64,000 nt of DNA, from NCBI GenBank assembly GCA_022447585.1, contig JAKVAR010000009.1, positions 431,133-495,132 of the forward strand, given 5' to 3'. Positions within the stretch are counted from its first letter, which is position 1. Every line of letters begins with the position of its first letter. The translations under genes and the position numbers were made by a program. Positions 27,583 to 35,887 of the stretch are shown here, in pieces. The notes under the pieces were generated by a model that worked only from the letters and a program-made list of their open reading frames with translations, had not been told where the DNA came from and made no database searches. The stretch is from Crocinitomicaceae bacterium (GTDB lineage: Bacteria; Bacteroidota; Bacteroidia; Flavobacteriales_D; Crocinitomicaceae).

Positions 27583-29993
27583 TCCATTCCACCCGTTTGA
27601 CTTGAACGTTTTGGCTTCATCTTTTTATCAAGGTTTCCAAACTGATATGAGGCGGTAATAAAGAATCTACGAGTTAACCATTTGAATTCAGATTCTTGTC
27701 TAACACTTAATTGTTCTAAGGCCAATTCGAAACCTACGCGATCAAATATATCTGTAGCTCTAACACCAACCGATAAACGCTTATTGAAGAACCTCTTTTC
27801 CACTGCTAAATCAATGCCTGATCTTCTCTGAACGATTCCTTGGGGAGAAACTCGAGGTCCAGAGTATCTAGCATTTAACTGAAAGCTAGCCGTTTTCTTC
27901 CAAAAATCAATCCCCAGAACATATTTGAATCCATAAGTAAATCCATCATTATTCCAGTCAGCATTAGGATCTAAATTTGTGTAATTCATGTAGTTCCCAC
28001 TGAAGGAAAATGTATTATTCATCCATGTGAACGGTTTGTAGATAATAATAGTTTCGGCCCCGGTGCTCTCACTTCTATCAATATTATCGTAAGTCACTTT
28101 AGAGGTGTTATTATCATAATAGTATTTCACACGATTAATTACATCTTTTGTTCTTCTATGAAAAATACTGAAAGAGAAAATCAGTTTCTTATTCGTTAAT
28201 GAATATCCTGCATCATAAGAATCGATATATTCGGGCTGTAAAAGTGGATTACCACTTCTTAAATTAAATGGATCTGCATAACTGGTAAACGGATTCAATT
28301 GACGCGAATTTGCTCTATTGATTCTTCGACTATAACTCACGCTAAATTGCGAAGACTTGCTCAAGTCATATTTAATATGAGCAGATGGAAACAAGTTTAA
28401 ATACTCGTTGTTAATCTTTTCACCTGTACTCAATAAATTTGGAACTTGCTTAGCGTATTCTCCTCTAACACCTATCTGATACTTAAATCTTCCTAATTCT
28501 TGACCAAAAACCCCATAAAGACTATATATCTCTTCATTATAGCTATAACGAAAATTCGACACAGTATCTTCAAAATAATTCCCTGATATCGTATCTCTAG
28601 TTTCAGAATAGGTATCCTGAGACTCTTCTTTCACAATTACTTTTCCTCCAAATTCTGTTCTTGCCTTAACCCTTTTAAACAATCTTGTAATATCAAATTG
28701 CGCTGTAGTAATTCGCTGATTTTTATCATTCTCCAACCGCTGATTTAAAGGAGATAAACCATTAACACTTCCATCTGTATTGTAGTACAACTCCTCATAA
28801 ATCCCTTTAACCAATAAGTTACTTACCGATTGATTCGCATTCAGAGTAAAGTCCCCATTTTCTTCTTTTAAATCATGTTTATAGTTCAAATTCACATCAA
28901 AATTTTGATTATTTCGGGGATCAAAAGACTCTCTTGTCCATAAACGACCTAAATCATCAATTTCATTAAACAGTTTATTCTCCATTAAACCATTCCGCTC
29001 TCTTTTACCAATGGATCCAGTTGCGGAAAAACCAAATGAGTTACGATCATTAAATTGGTAATCGAAACCAAAAACTGCCGTGTGAGCTATTTTCAAATCT
29101 CCACCTTCCCTTGATTGATTCAATATTGTTGTGCTATCATAGTCAATATCTCGTTCTAATTGACTGTAAAAATTACGATATCCTTCATAATAATTAAAAG
29201 AATAATTAGCGTACATATTAAACCGATTATTTCTGTACGCTAGAGCTAAATTACCTTCATATTGACTTCCAGTTGCTGCGGTAACTGAAACTAGACCATT
29301 AAAACCTTTCAATTTATTCTTTTTCAATACGATATTAATAATACCCGAAGTCCCATCAGGATCATATCTTGCAGAAGGATTTGTTACGACTTCAATTCTT
29401 TCAATTGAGTTTGCCGGTAAAGCATCTAACATATTCTGTCCATCACCTGAAACAAGTGCACTTGGTCGACCATCAATTAAGATTGTAACGTTGGCATCCC
29501 CTCTTAAGCTAATGTTTCCATCTTGATCAATCTCGATAGAAGGAATGTTATTCAAAACATCATTTACACTCCCCCCTTTTACAGATAAATCATCCTGAAC
29601 AGAATAAATCTTTTTATCAATTCCAGCTTTTAGCACATCCAAAGAACCAGAGGCCGTAACTTCATCAATATCAATAGCAGAATCAAGATTCATGATAACC
29701 TCAGGAAGATTAATATTCGATTTATTCCGCAATGAAACAGAAATTTCTTGCGCTTCGTGATTAGCAATTGTATATTTTAGGTAATAATCTCCCGTCACTA
29801 AGTTATTTAACGTGTATACACCCTCAATGTCCGTATAAGCCCCAGTAACAACAATTGAATCCGATTTAGAAAACAAACGGACTGAAACAAACTCTAAAGG
29901 TTGATTATCCGAGTTTAATACTTTCCCCTTAATACTTTGAGAATTCGCGATAAAAGAACACATCGCCAATAGGACAAGAAATAATTTGCTCAT
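27579..29993 (-). CDS. Outer-membrane beta-barrel protein with CarboxypepD_reg-like domain (TonB-receptor-like)
   Basis: 804 residues from the chosen start. After the signal peptide (to SFIANSQS) comes a CarboxypepD_reg-like beta-sandwich (IKGKVLNSDNQPLEFVSVRLF), then a TonB plug-like domain (VLNNIPSIEIDQDGNISLRG, NPSARYDPDG), then a long barrel ending in Arg/aromatic strands, of the OMP_b-brl_3 type. No TonB box is evident. I place the start at 29993, not 30044: the ATG overlaps the osmC stop as TAATG and begins a good signal peptide. Third gene of the marR-osmC operon, so likely under the same redox or ligand control. Confidence 0.88.
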   Translation of the reverse strand: MSKLFLVLLAMCSFIANSQSIKGKVLNSDNQPLEFVSVRLFSKSDSIVVTGAYTDIEGVYTLNNLVTGDYYLKYTIANHEAQEISVSLRNKSNINLPEVIMNLDSAIDIDEVTASGSLDVLKAGIDKKIYSVQDDLSVKGGSVNDVLNNIPSIEIDQDGNISLRGDANVTILIDGRPSALVSGDGQNMLDALPANSIERIEVVTNPSARYDPDGTSGIINIVLKKNKLKGFNGLVSVTAATGSQYEGNLALAYRNNRFNMYANYSFNYYEGYRNFYSQLERDIDYDSTTILNQSREGGDLKIAHTAVFGFDYQFNDRNSFGFSATGSIGKRERNGLMENKLFNEIDDLGRLWTRESFDPRNNQNFDVNLNYKHDLKEENGDFTLNANQSVSNLLVKGIYEELYYNTDGSVNGLSPLNQRLENDKNQRITTAQFDITRLFKRVKARTEFGGKVIVKEESQDTYSETRDTISGNYFEDTVSNFRYSYNEEIYSLYGVFGQELGRFKYQIGVRGEYAKQVPNLLSTGEKINNEYLNLFPSAHIKYDLSKSSQFSVSYSRRINRANSRQLNPFTSYADPFNLRSGNPLLQPEYIDSYDAGYSLTNKKLIFSFSIFHRRTKDVINRVKYYYDNNTSKVTYDNIDRSESTGAETIIIYKPFTWMNNTFSFSGNYMNYTNLDPNADWNNDGFTYGFKYVLGIDFWKKTASFQLNARYSGPRVSPQGIVQRRSGIDLAVEKRFFNKRLSVGVRATDIFDRVGFELALEQLSVRQESEFKWLTRRFFITASYQFGNLDKKMKPKRSSQTGGMD

Positions 29994-30376
29994 TATATGA
30001 GTTTGAATTCGATTGAATTTGATAACATTTTTACCACTGGACATCTTCCTGATATCTGAGTCAATCTGTTTTGTTGCTCTTCAGTTAAATTACTTGTGTA
30101 CTCAATTTTCTTTTCAATAATCGTCTTATCATCACCGCCAGCAAAGTTGAGGTGTACTTTAACACCATCTACATTCCAAGATTTTCGGGAAGCATACATT
30201 TGAATCGTAATCAATTTACAGCTAATAAGCGAAGACAGAAGCAACTCTGTTGGCTTTGCCCCCAAATCAAGCCCTCCATCTTCGGCTGGTTCATCAGAAA
30301 TCCATTGATGACTTCGAACGGAATTAACAACAGTATACCCTTGTTTTAATTCACCAGATACAATACTTTGGCCCAT
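29993..30376 (-). CDS. OsmC/Ohr family protein
   Basis: 127 residues with both conserved cysteines of the peroxidase family: Cys53 in SLISCKL and Cys112 in SGRCPVV. OsmC/Ohr proteins reduce organic hydroperoxides in the cytoplasm with lipoyl or thiol donors. KPTELLLSSL before Cys53 matches the family's long central helix. It lies 2 bases after marR and its TAA overlaps the ATG of the barrel gene by one base, so all three genes are one transcript. The pairing with MarR resembles OhrR-Ohr, though the regulator lacks the sensing Cys. Confidence 0.9.
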   Translation of the reverse strand: MGQSIVSGELKQGYTVVNSVRSHQWISDEPAEDGGLDLGAKPTELLLSSLISCKLITIQMYASRKSWNVDGVKVHLNFAGGDDKTIIEKKIEYTSNLTEEQQNRLTQISGRCPVVKMLSNSIEFKLI

Positions 30377-30378
30377 TA

Positions 30379-30822
30379 TTAGTCGCGGATTTTATCTAAA
30401 ATATCACTGAGCAACAAAGCTTCCTCATCAGTAATATTGATTTGGAAAATATCATTCGATTCGAATTCATGATCTATATCCGCAAGAATTTCAAGACCTT
30501 TCTCCGAAATCTCAACAAAAACCACACGCCTATCATCTGAACATCTTGTTCTATTAATCAAACCTTTATCAATTAACTTATCCATCAAGCGTGTTGTATT
30601 AGGCGATTTTTCCACCATTCGCTCTTTGACTATGTTAACCGCTATTGCTTTTTTGGCACCACGAAGTATTCTTAAGATATTAAATTGAGGCATCGTCAAA
30701 TCATAATCTTTCATGAATAGATTTTGTCTCTGAGCCAGGTAATTACTGGTATAACGGATATTTACCAAGGCTTTATGCTTGGGATCTTTGAACTTACTTT
30801 TAATTGCATCTTCGATCTTCAT
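30379..30822 (-). CDS. MarR family transcriptional regulator
   Basis: 147 residues with a winged helix: recognition-helix region KERMVEKSPNTTRLMDKLIDKG and wing NRTRCSDDRRVVFVEIS, typical of MarR proteins, which are dimers that block promoters until a ligand or oxidation releases them. The only Cys is Cys94, in the wing; the N-terminal reactive Cys of OhrR is missing, so thiol sensing of the OhrR kind is unlikely. The gene heads the operon, and a 10-bp palindrome in its own promoter suggests autoregulation. Confidence 0.9.
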   Translation of the reverse strand: MKIEDAIKSKFKDPKHKALVNIRYTSNYLAQRQNLFMKDYDLTMPQFNILRILRGAKKAIAVNIVKERMVEKSPNTTRLMDKLIDKGLINRTRCSDDRRVVFVEISEKGLEILADIDHEFESNDIFQINITDEEALLLSDILDKIRD

Positions 30823-30826
30823 GACA

Positions 30827-30856
30827 CAAATATAAATACCATGGTAATATATTCAA
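30827..30856 (-). promoter_or_regulatory. Promoter of the marR-osmC-barrel operon
   Basis: On the minus strand TTG (30856-30854) and TATATTTG (30834-30827) are separated by exactly 19 bases, a full consensus. The -7 element ends 4 bases before ATG, so the leader is very short or transcription starts close to the ATG. Confidence 0.8.
30837..30846. promoter_or_regulatory. Palindromic operator, probable MarR site
   Basis: TACCATGGTA, a perfect 10-bp palindrome, lies between the -33 and -7 elements of the marR promoter, where a bound dimer would block RNA polymerase. Confidence 0.6.
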
Positions 30857-31021
30857 AATTAAATCAAATAATCTTTCATATTAATTTAACAAACTCATCC
30901 TAAATCAGTTTAACAAAAGCGATATGTTAAAAAAACTAATATTATCCGTGCAATTTCAAACTTTTTTCAAGATATTAGTAAATACTAAATAAGCATAAGC
31001 TAAACTTTTAAAACTCAAACT

Positions 31022-33265
31022 ATGAAAAAAACGCTTACTCTAGCAGCAGCTGGATTATTTGCTTCACTTTCTTTTGGTCAGCAATTTAGTTTGTTACCAT
31101 CTCCAGAGAATGTGATTACAATGAATCACGAGCTCATACCTAGCTCACCAGCATTTACAACAATTAACGGCACATCTTATCAAGACTTCACAAAATCTCA
31201 TAAGATTACTCACATGCAAGCTGGGGCGCCCTCACTTCCTTTCTTTAGCGAATCAGTTATAGTGCCTAATCAAGGACAGATAACACTTGATATTGATCAT
31301 GATGGATATATCGAGTATCAAAATGTAGAGGTAGCACCATCAAAAGGAAACCTTAAACGAAATGTAAACCCATCTGATGTGGATTATACTTTTGGGGCTG
31401 AATACTCAACGGATGCATTTTTCCCAGGTGAATTAGCATTTATGGGGACACCTTACAATTTAAGAAATACAAGAGGAGCAACCGTATCTGTATCTCCATA
31501 CCAATATAATCCCGTAACTAAAACGTTGCGTGTTTATCAAAACGTTAAGGCTCATGTCTTAATTAATGACAATGAAACTGGAATTAATGAATTATTCTCG
31601 GAATACAGGCAAAATGACGTTTTCAACTCTGTATATAACGAGCATTTTTTGAATTCAAATGAAGTTTTTGGAAGGTACACTCCAGTGGAAGAAGAAGGTG
31701 AAATGTTAATCATAGCAAAGGATGTCTTTTTGGATGAAATGGAGCCTTTTGTTGATTGGAAAAATCAGTCTGGTATCAAAACAACTATTGTTGGTACATC
31801 AGTTGCCGGATCTTCAGATACTCAGATTAAGTCTTATATCGAAAATTTTTATAATTCAAACCCTGATTTAGTATATATTTTGCTTGTTGGAGATCATTCA
31901 GATGTACCTTCACACACCTATGGAAGTTCAGGTTGGGAGCAATTATGGAGTGATTCATATTACGGTCAATTAACAGGAGGAGCTAATGATTACTACCCAG
32001 AATTATTCGTGGGTCGTTTCTCTGGAAACCCTACACAAATAACAACAATGGTTAATCGTACGTTAGAGTATGAAAAAACGCCTGCAACAGGAGATTGGAT
32101 GACAAGAGCTATTGGTTTAGCTTCAGATGAGGGACAAGGTATTGGTGACGATGGTGAGCCAGATTGGCAGCATGCTAGAAATATCCGTAATACCTTGTTG
32201 GGTTACGGCTATACTACAGTACATGAATTTTATGATGGATCTCATGGAGGTGATGATGCAGCAGGAAATCCGTCAGCATCAGATATTACCCCAGCAATGA
32301 ATGAAGGAGTTGGCCTATTTAACTACACCGGACATGGTGATCAAAACACATGTATTACAGGTAACTACGGTTCAACTCATATTAATTCAGCAACAAACAA
32401 TGGAGCATATCCATTTGTTATTTCTGTAGCATGCAATAATGGTTCATTTACTTCAGGAACATGTATTTCTGAAACATGGATGAGAGCAACTAACCAAGGA
32501 ACACCAACTGGATCAATCGCTGCTTGTGGTTCTTCAATTTTGATGGCTTGGGCTCAACCTATGCAAGTTCAAGATGAAATGTCTGAATTAATTGCAGAAA
32601 CATATGCAAACAATAGAAAAACGACACTTGGCGGTTTATTCTACAACTCAGAAATCAGTATGTTAGAGGATTACAATTCTGACGCAAGTTCAGTTGAGGT
32701 TATGCAAACATGGGTAATGTTCGGTGATCCATCTACAATATTTAGAAATAAAGCAACGATGAACATGAGTGTTTCTCACGTTGGAAATGTTCCATTAGGA
32801 ACTTCTTCTGTAAACGTAACTTGTGATACTGACGGAGCAAAAATATCTATCTCTCAAGATGGCGTTTTCTTAGGTTCTGCGATTGCTAGCGGTGGATCGG
32901 CTAACGTAACATTTACAGGACTAACATCCAACCAACCATTAATTGTAACAGGAACAAAGCAAAACTATGCGCCTTACCAAGGTGGAATTACTGTTGCTGA
33001 CGGCCCTGCAGGCATTGAGGAAAATGAATTGGAAGGAATTAACGTTTTCCCTAACCCAGCATCATCTGAATTGAACATAGCATGGAGCAGTTCTACCCCT
33101 GATATGATTTCAATGAGAGATCTTTCTGGTAAAGTTGTTTACACAAACAATGCAGTTGCTGGATCTAAATTAACGATTACAACTTCTGAATTCGCTTCAG
33201 GAATGTACTTGTTACAAGTAACAGCAAATGATAAAACTAAAGTGACTAAGGTTACGATTAAATAA
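31022..33265 (+). CDS. T9SS-exported C25 (gingipain-type) cysteine peptidase
   Basis: 747 residues. Signal peptide to SLSFG before Gln; a propeptide-like region (about 20-230); a C25 catalytic domain with His438 in NYTGHGD and Cys471 in SVACNNGSF, the gingipain catalytic pair; an Ig-like domain (about 580-665); and a T9SS type A sorting domain with NVFPNPASSELNI ending in KVTKVTIK. Gingipain-like peptidases act outside the cell on proteins; the sortase PorU is of the same family but has no such sorting domain. The terminator at 33281-33312 follows, so it is a single-gene unit. Confidence 0.92.
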   Translation: MKKTLTLAAAGLFASLSFGQQFSLLPSPENVITMNHELIPSSPAFTTINGTSYQDFTKSHKITHMQAGAPSLPFFSESVIVPNQGQITLDIDHDGYIEYQNVEVAPSKGNLKRNVNPSDVDYTFGAEYSTDAFFPGELAFMGTPYNLRNTRGATVSVSPYQYNPVTKTLRVYQNVKAHVLINDNETGINELFSEYRQNDVFNSVYNEHFLNSNEVFGRYTPVEEEGEMLIIAKDVFLDEMEPFVDWKNQSGIKTTIVGTSVAGSSDTQIKSYIENFYNSNPDLVYILLVGDHSDVPSHTYGSSGWEQLWSDSYYGQLTGGANDYYPELFVGRFSGNPTQITTMVNRTLEYEKTPATGDWMTRAIGLASDEGQGIGDDGEPDWQHARNIRNTLLGYGYTTVHEFYDGSHGGDDAAGNPSASDITPAMNEGVGLFNYTGHGDQNTCITGNYGSTHINSATNNGAYPFVISVACNNGSFTSGTCISETWMRATNQGTPTGSIAACGSSILMAWAQPMQVQDEMSELIAETYANNRKTTLGGLFYNSEISMLEDYNSDASSVEVMQTWVMFGDPSTIFRNKATMNMSVSHVGNVPLGTSSVNVTCDTDGAKISISQDGVFLGSAIASGGSANVTFTGLTSNQPLIVTGTKQNYAPYQGGITVADGPAGIEENELEGINVFPNPASSELNIAWSSSTPDMISMRDLSGKVVYTNNAVAGSKLTITTSEFASGMYLLQVTANDKTKVTKVTIK

Positions 33266-33280
33266 TTATTTTTGAATTGT

Positions 33281-33312
33281 AAAAGCCGGCTTTTAGGCCG
33301 GCTTTTTTTTTT
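33281..33312 (+). terminator. Rho-independent terminator after the C25 peptidase
   Basis: AAAAGCCGGC pairs perfectly with GCCGGCTTTT across loop TTTTAG, followed by T. Confidence 0.92.
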
Positions 33313-33350
33313 GGAACGATTTATGTCTTATATTAAATAAAATAGAAAAT

Positions 33351-33737
33351 ATGAAAACTTTATTCTTATTAAGTGGGTTATTCTTGTTCTTCGCTTGCGG
33401 CAGTCAAAAAGAAGTTGCAGCTAACACAGTAAATGAAACAAGTGAAAATGTTGAAGACACAGCTCAGGATGCTGTTGAAGACGCATCAGATACAATGGAT
33501 GATAACTTCCGAATCGTTGGAACAGTGCACACAATAGACAAAGGATGCGGTGTCTATATTGATGCTAAACTAGAAGACAGAAGCGTTAAGATGTATCCAG
33601 TTAACTTAGATGAAAAGTTTTCGGTTGAAGGAATGTTTATTCGCTTTACATACGCTCCAAGTAGAGCAATGCAACCAAGTGGTTGTAAGTGTGATCGAGT
33701 CGTATCGCTGAGTGATGTGACTCCACTTAGAAAGTAG
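33351..33737 (+). CDS. Small lipoprotein, unknown function
   Basis: 128 residues. The signal ends in the lipobox FFAC (Cys16), so it should be lipid-anchored. An acidic linker (about 22-50, rich in Glu, Asp, Thr, Asn) leads to a compact C-terminal domain of about 75 residues with VGTVHTIDKGCGVYIDA and PSGCKCDRVVSL; the spaced cysteines may form disulfides or bind metal. I recognise no characterised family; similar small lipoproteins occur in flavobacteria. It is flanked by terminators on both sides and is a single-gene unit. Confidence 0.75.
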   Translation: MKTLFLLSGLFLFFACGSQKEVAANTVNETSENVEDTAQDAVEDASDTMDDNFRIVGTVHTIDKGCGVYIDAKLEDRSVKMYPVNLDEKFSVEGMFIRFTYAPSRAMQPSGCKCDRVVSLSDVTPLRK

Positions 33738-33753
33738 ACTTAAAATATTTCAG

Positions 33754-33780
33754 GGCAGCCAATTGGCTGCCTTTTTTTTT
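33754..33780 (+). terminator. Terminator after the small lipoprotein (repeat copy 1)
   Basis: The 18-base GGCAGCCAATTGGCTGCC is a 7-bp stem with loop AATT, followed by nine T and then GTGTT. The same hairpin, T-run and GTGTT occur again at 35849-35879. Confidence 0.9.
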
Positions 33781-33811
33781 GTGTTCGGTGCTCGCGTATT
33801 TAGTATATTTG
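33779..33811 (+). promoter_or_regulatory. Promoter of the T9SS gene at 33834
   Basis: TTG at 33779-33781 and TATATTTG at 33804-33811, spacer 22. The TTG lies at the end of the preceding terminator's T-run. Confidence 0.5.
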
Positions 33812-33833
33812 GATTACACCTATTTATTAAATT

Positions 33834-35837
33834 ATGAAAACGATACTAATTTCTTTAGCTATTGCATTATCCTTTAGTCTAAATTCTCAATGCTTTATTG
33901 AATTTGAAGATGATACACTTTACACATGTGCAGATTCAGATGTTGAATTTTCTGTTTTTGCCTATTCAGATATAATAAACTCTATAGACTTTAATTCAAT
34001 ATTACCAACAGGATGGGAAATCTCAAACGGCGATTCTACATTTAACGTAGCATGCATTCCAAACGATGGAACAACATACTTTTGGTCTGCGTATAATGGA
34101 CATGAACTGGTTAGTCCTGCAATGGATATTCAAAATGGTGCAATGATTTCTTTTGATCTTCTTTTTGGTATACAAGCTGGAGTTGCACCCTGTGAAGGTC
34201 CTGACTTAGAAAAGGAAGGAGTTGAATTGCAATATTCTATAGATGGAGGCGGTTCTTGGATTCCAATAATCTATTACAGCCCTGGAGGATACACTCTACC
34301 GCAAAACCCAAATACAGGAGCATCAATTGTAAATTCATCTGGTTCAAACTACACTTCCTGGAATAACTTTGTAATACCTATTCCTCCTGGTGCCGCAACT
34401 TCTTCTACCCAGTTTAAATGGTTACAAGACTATGGTTCAGGAACAAATTATGATGCTTGGGGATTAGATAATGTTACAATTAACTCAAACTCAAACTCCA
34501 TTTGGAGCACAGGTCAGACAAATACGAGTTCTATAAGTGTCTCAAGTCCAGTTGACGCAGAATACATTTATACAATAAATGATTCTCTTGGAAATTCTCT
34601 GTGCAGTGATACTTGCCATTTAATTATTGATAATTCTGGCTTTGATAATAATGTAGAATTAATTGCACAGCCTTTTCTTGCAAGTCAGAATTCAATTCTT
34701 TTCTTAGATGCATTTAACGATGGCTGTCCTTCTCAAAATGGTGAAATAACAGTAGCTTTAGATCCGCTATTAACTTTTGTTTCATCAACTCCTCAGCCCA
34801 ACCAAATTAGTGGAAACACATTAACATTCAACTACACGGACTTATATCTTAATGGACCACACCTTCAAATTCCAATCACTGTTACAACAGATGCAACTGC
34901 TCAAATAAACGATTCTGTGAACATTTTTGTTCAAATAAATGAAATAGTTGGAGATACAGAAGCGTGGAACAATACTAAAGATTATATCTTTCCAGTTCAG
35001 GCCAGCTATGACCCAAATGATAAAAAGGTTTACCCTACTGGTGAATGTACACCCGGATATGTAGAGTCAGACACTCCATTAACGTATACTGTTAGATTTC
35101 AGAATACAGGAACGGCAACGGCATATAACATTAAAATTCAAGACATAATAGATGCGAATTTAGATGTTAGCTCATTACGAATTGTTGCAGCTTCTCATGA
35201 AGTAATTATGGAAGACTTAGGTTCAAATATGATTGAATTTCAATTCAACAGCATATATCTCCCACATCAAGGAGCCGATGATCTTGGAAGTAACGGATAT
35301 CTAGTTTATGAAATAGACATACTACCTAGCACTCTGCATGACGCTCAAATTTCAAATTTTGCTGATATTTATTTTGACTTCAACCCTCCCATTACTACGA
35401 ATCTTGTTATGAATACATTTTCAGATGGAAGTCACCATATAATTGGAGACACAAGTTATGTTTCATCTCCTACATCTTACACTTGGAACAATGAACTATA
35501 CAGCACTAGTGGAATTTATTCTTCTTCATACCCTATTCCAAATGGATGTGACAGTACAATCTATTTAAACCTCTCCATAACGGCATCGATTGGTGACATC
35601 AACAAAGAGGGAATTCTTGTCTTCCCAAATCCTACTAATGACAACATCAATATCAATCATGGACAAGCTCTAATTAAGAATCTATCTCTTATAAATGCGT
35701 TTGGTAAGGAAGTAGAAATTGAAACTGTTTTTAACAATGGAATAAGCCAGATCAAACTCAACTGTCCGCCTGGAATATATTTACTAAAAGTAACCACAGA
35801 GAGTTCAGAATTCACGTATAAAATCATCAAGATTTAA
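33834..35837 (+). CDS. T9SS-exported surface protein with DUF7619-like domain
   Basis: 667 residues. Signal peptide to LSFSLNSQ. The first 200 residues form a MAM/galactose-binding-like beta-rich region (SWNNFVIPIPPGA, DAWGLDNVTI). Residues about 380-530 hold the conserved ASYDPNDKKVYPTGE and TYTVRFQNTGTATAYNI of the DUF7619/DUF11-like repeat common in Bacteroidota surface proteins, then a short YTWNNELYSTSG/GCDSTIYLNLSI repeat unit, then a T9SS type A domain (VFPNPTNDNINI). No catalytic motif; adhesion or structural surface role is inferred. The gene is bracketed by near-identical terminator repeats, and its stop lies inside the second. Confidence 0.85.
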   Translation: MKTILISLAIALSFSLNSQCFIEFEDDTLYTCADSDVEFSVFAYSDIINSIDFNSILPTGWEISNGDSTFNVACIPNDGTTYFWSAYNGHELVSPAMDIQNGAMISFDLLFGIQAGVAPCEGPDLEKEGVELQYSIDGGGSWIPIIYYSPGGYTLPQNPNTGASIVNSSGSNYTSWNNFVIPIPPGAATSSTQFKWLQDYGSGTNYDAWGLDNVTINSNSNSIWSTGQTNTSSISVSSPVDAEYIYTINDSLGNSLCSDTCHLIIDNSGFDNNVELIAQPFLASQNSILFLDAFNDGCPSQNGEITVALDPLLTFVSSTPQPNQISGNTLTFNYTDLYLNGPHLQIPITVTTDATAQINDSVNIFVQINEIVGDTEAWNNTKDYIFPVQASYDPNDKKVYPTGECTPGYVESDTPLTYTVRFQNTGTATAYNIKIQDIIDANLDVSSLRIVAASHEVIMEDLGSNMIEFQFNSIYLPHQGADDLGSNGYLVYEIDILPSTLHDAQISNFADIYFDFNPPITTNLVMNTFSDGSHHIIGDTSYVSSPTSYTWNNELYSTSGIYSSSYPIPNGCDSTIYLNLSITASIGDINKEGILVFPNPTNDNININHGQALIKNLSLINAFGKEVEIETVFNNGISQIKLNCPPGIYLLKVTTESSEFTYKIIKI

Positions 35838-35881
35838 CACAAAAAAAAGGCAGCCAATTGGCTGCCTTTTTTTTGTGTTAA
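35834..35881. terminator. Bidirectional terminator, perfect 48-bp palindrome (repeat copy 2)
   Basis: The whole 48 bp is its own reverse complement, centred on AATT: TTAACAC, eight A, GGCAGCC, AATT, GGCTGCC, eight T, GTGTTAA. It contains the TAA stop of the T9SS gene and ends 6 bases before the stop of the convergent beta-mannosidase gene, so it can serve both strands. Confidence 0.92.
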
Positions 35882-35887
35882 CAATTC

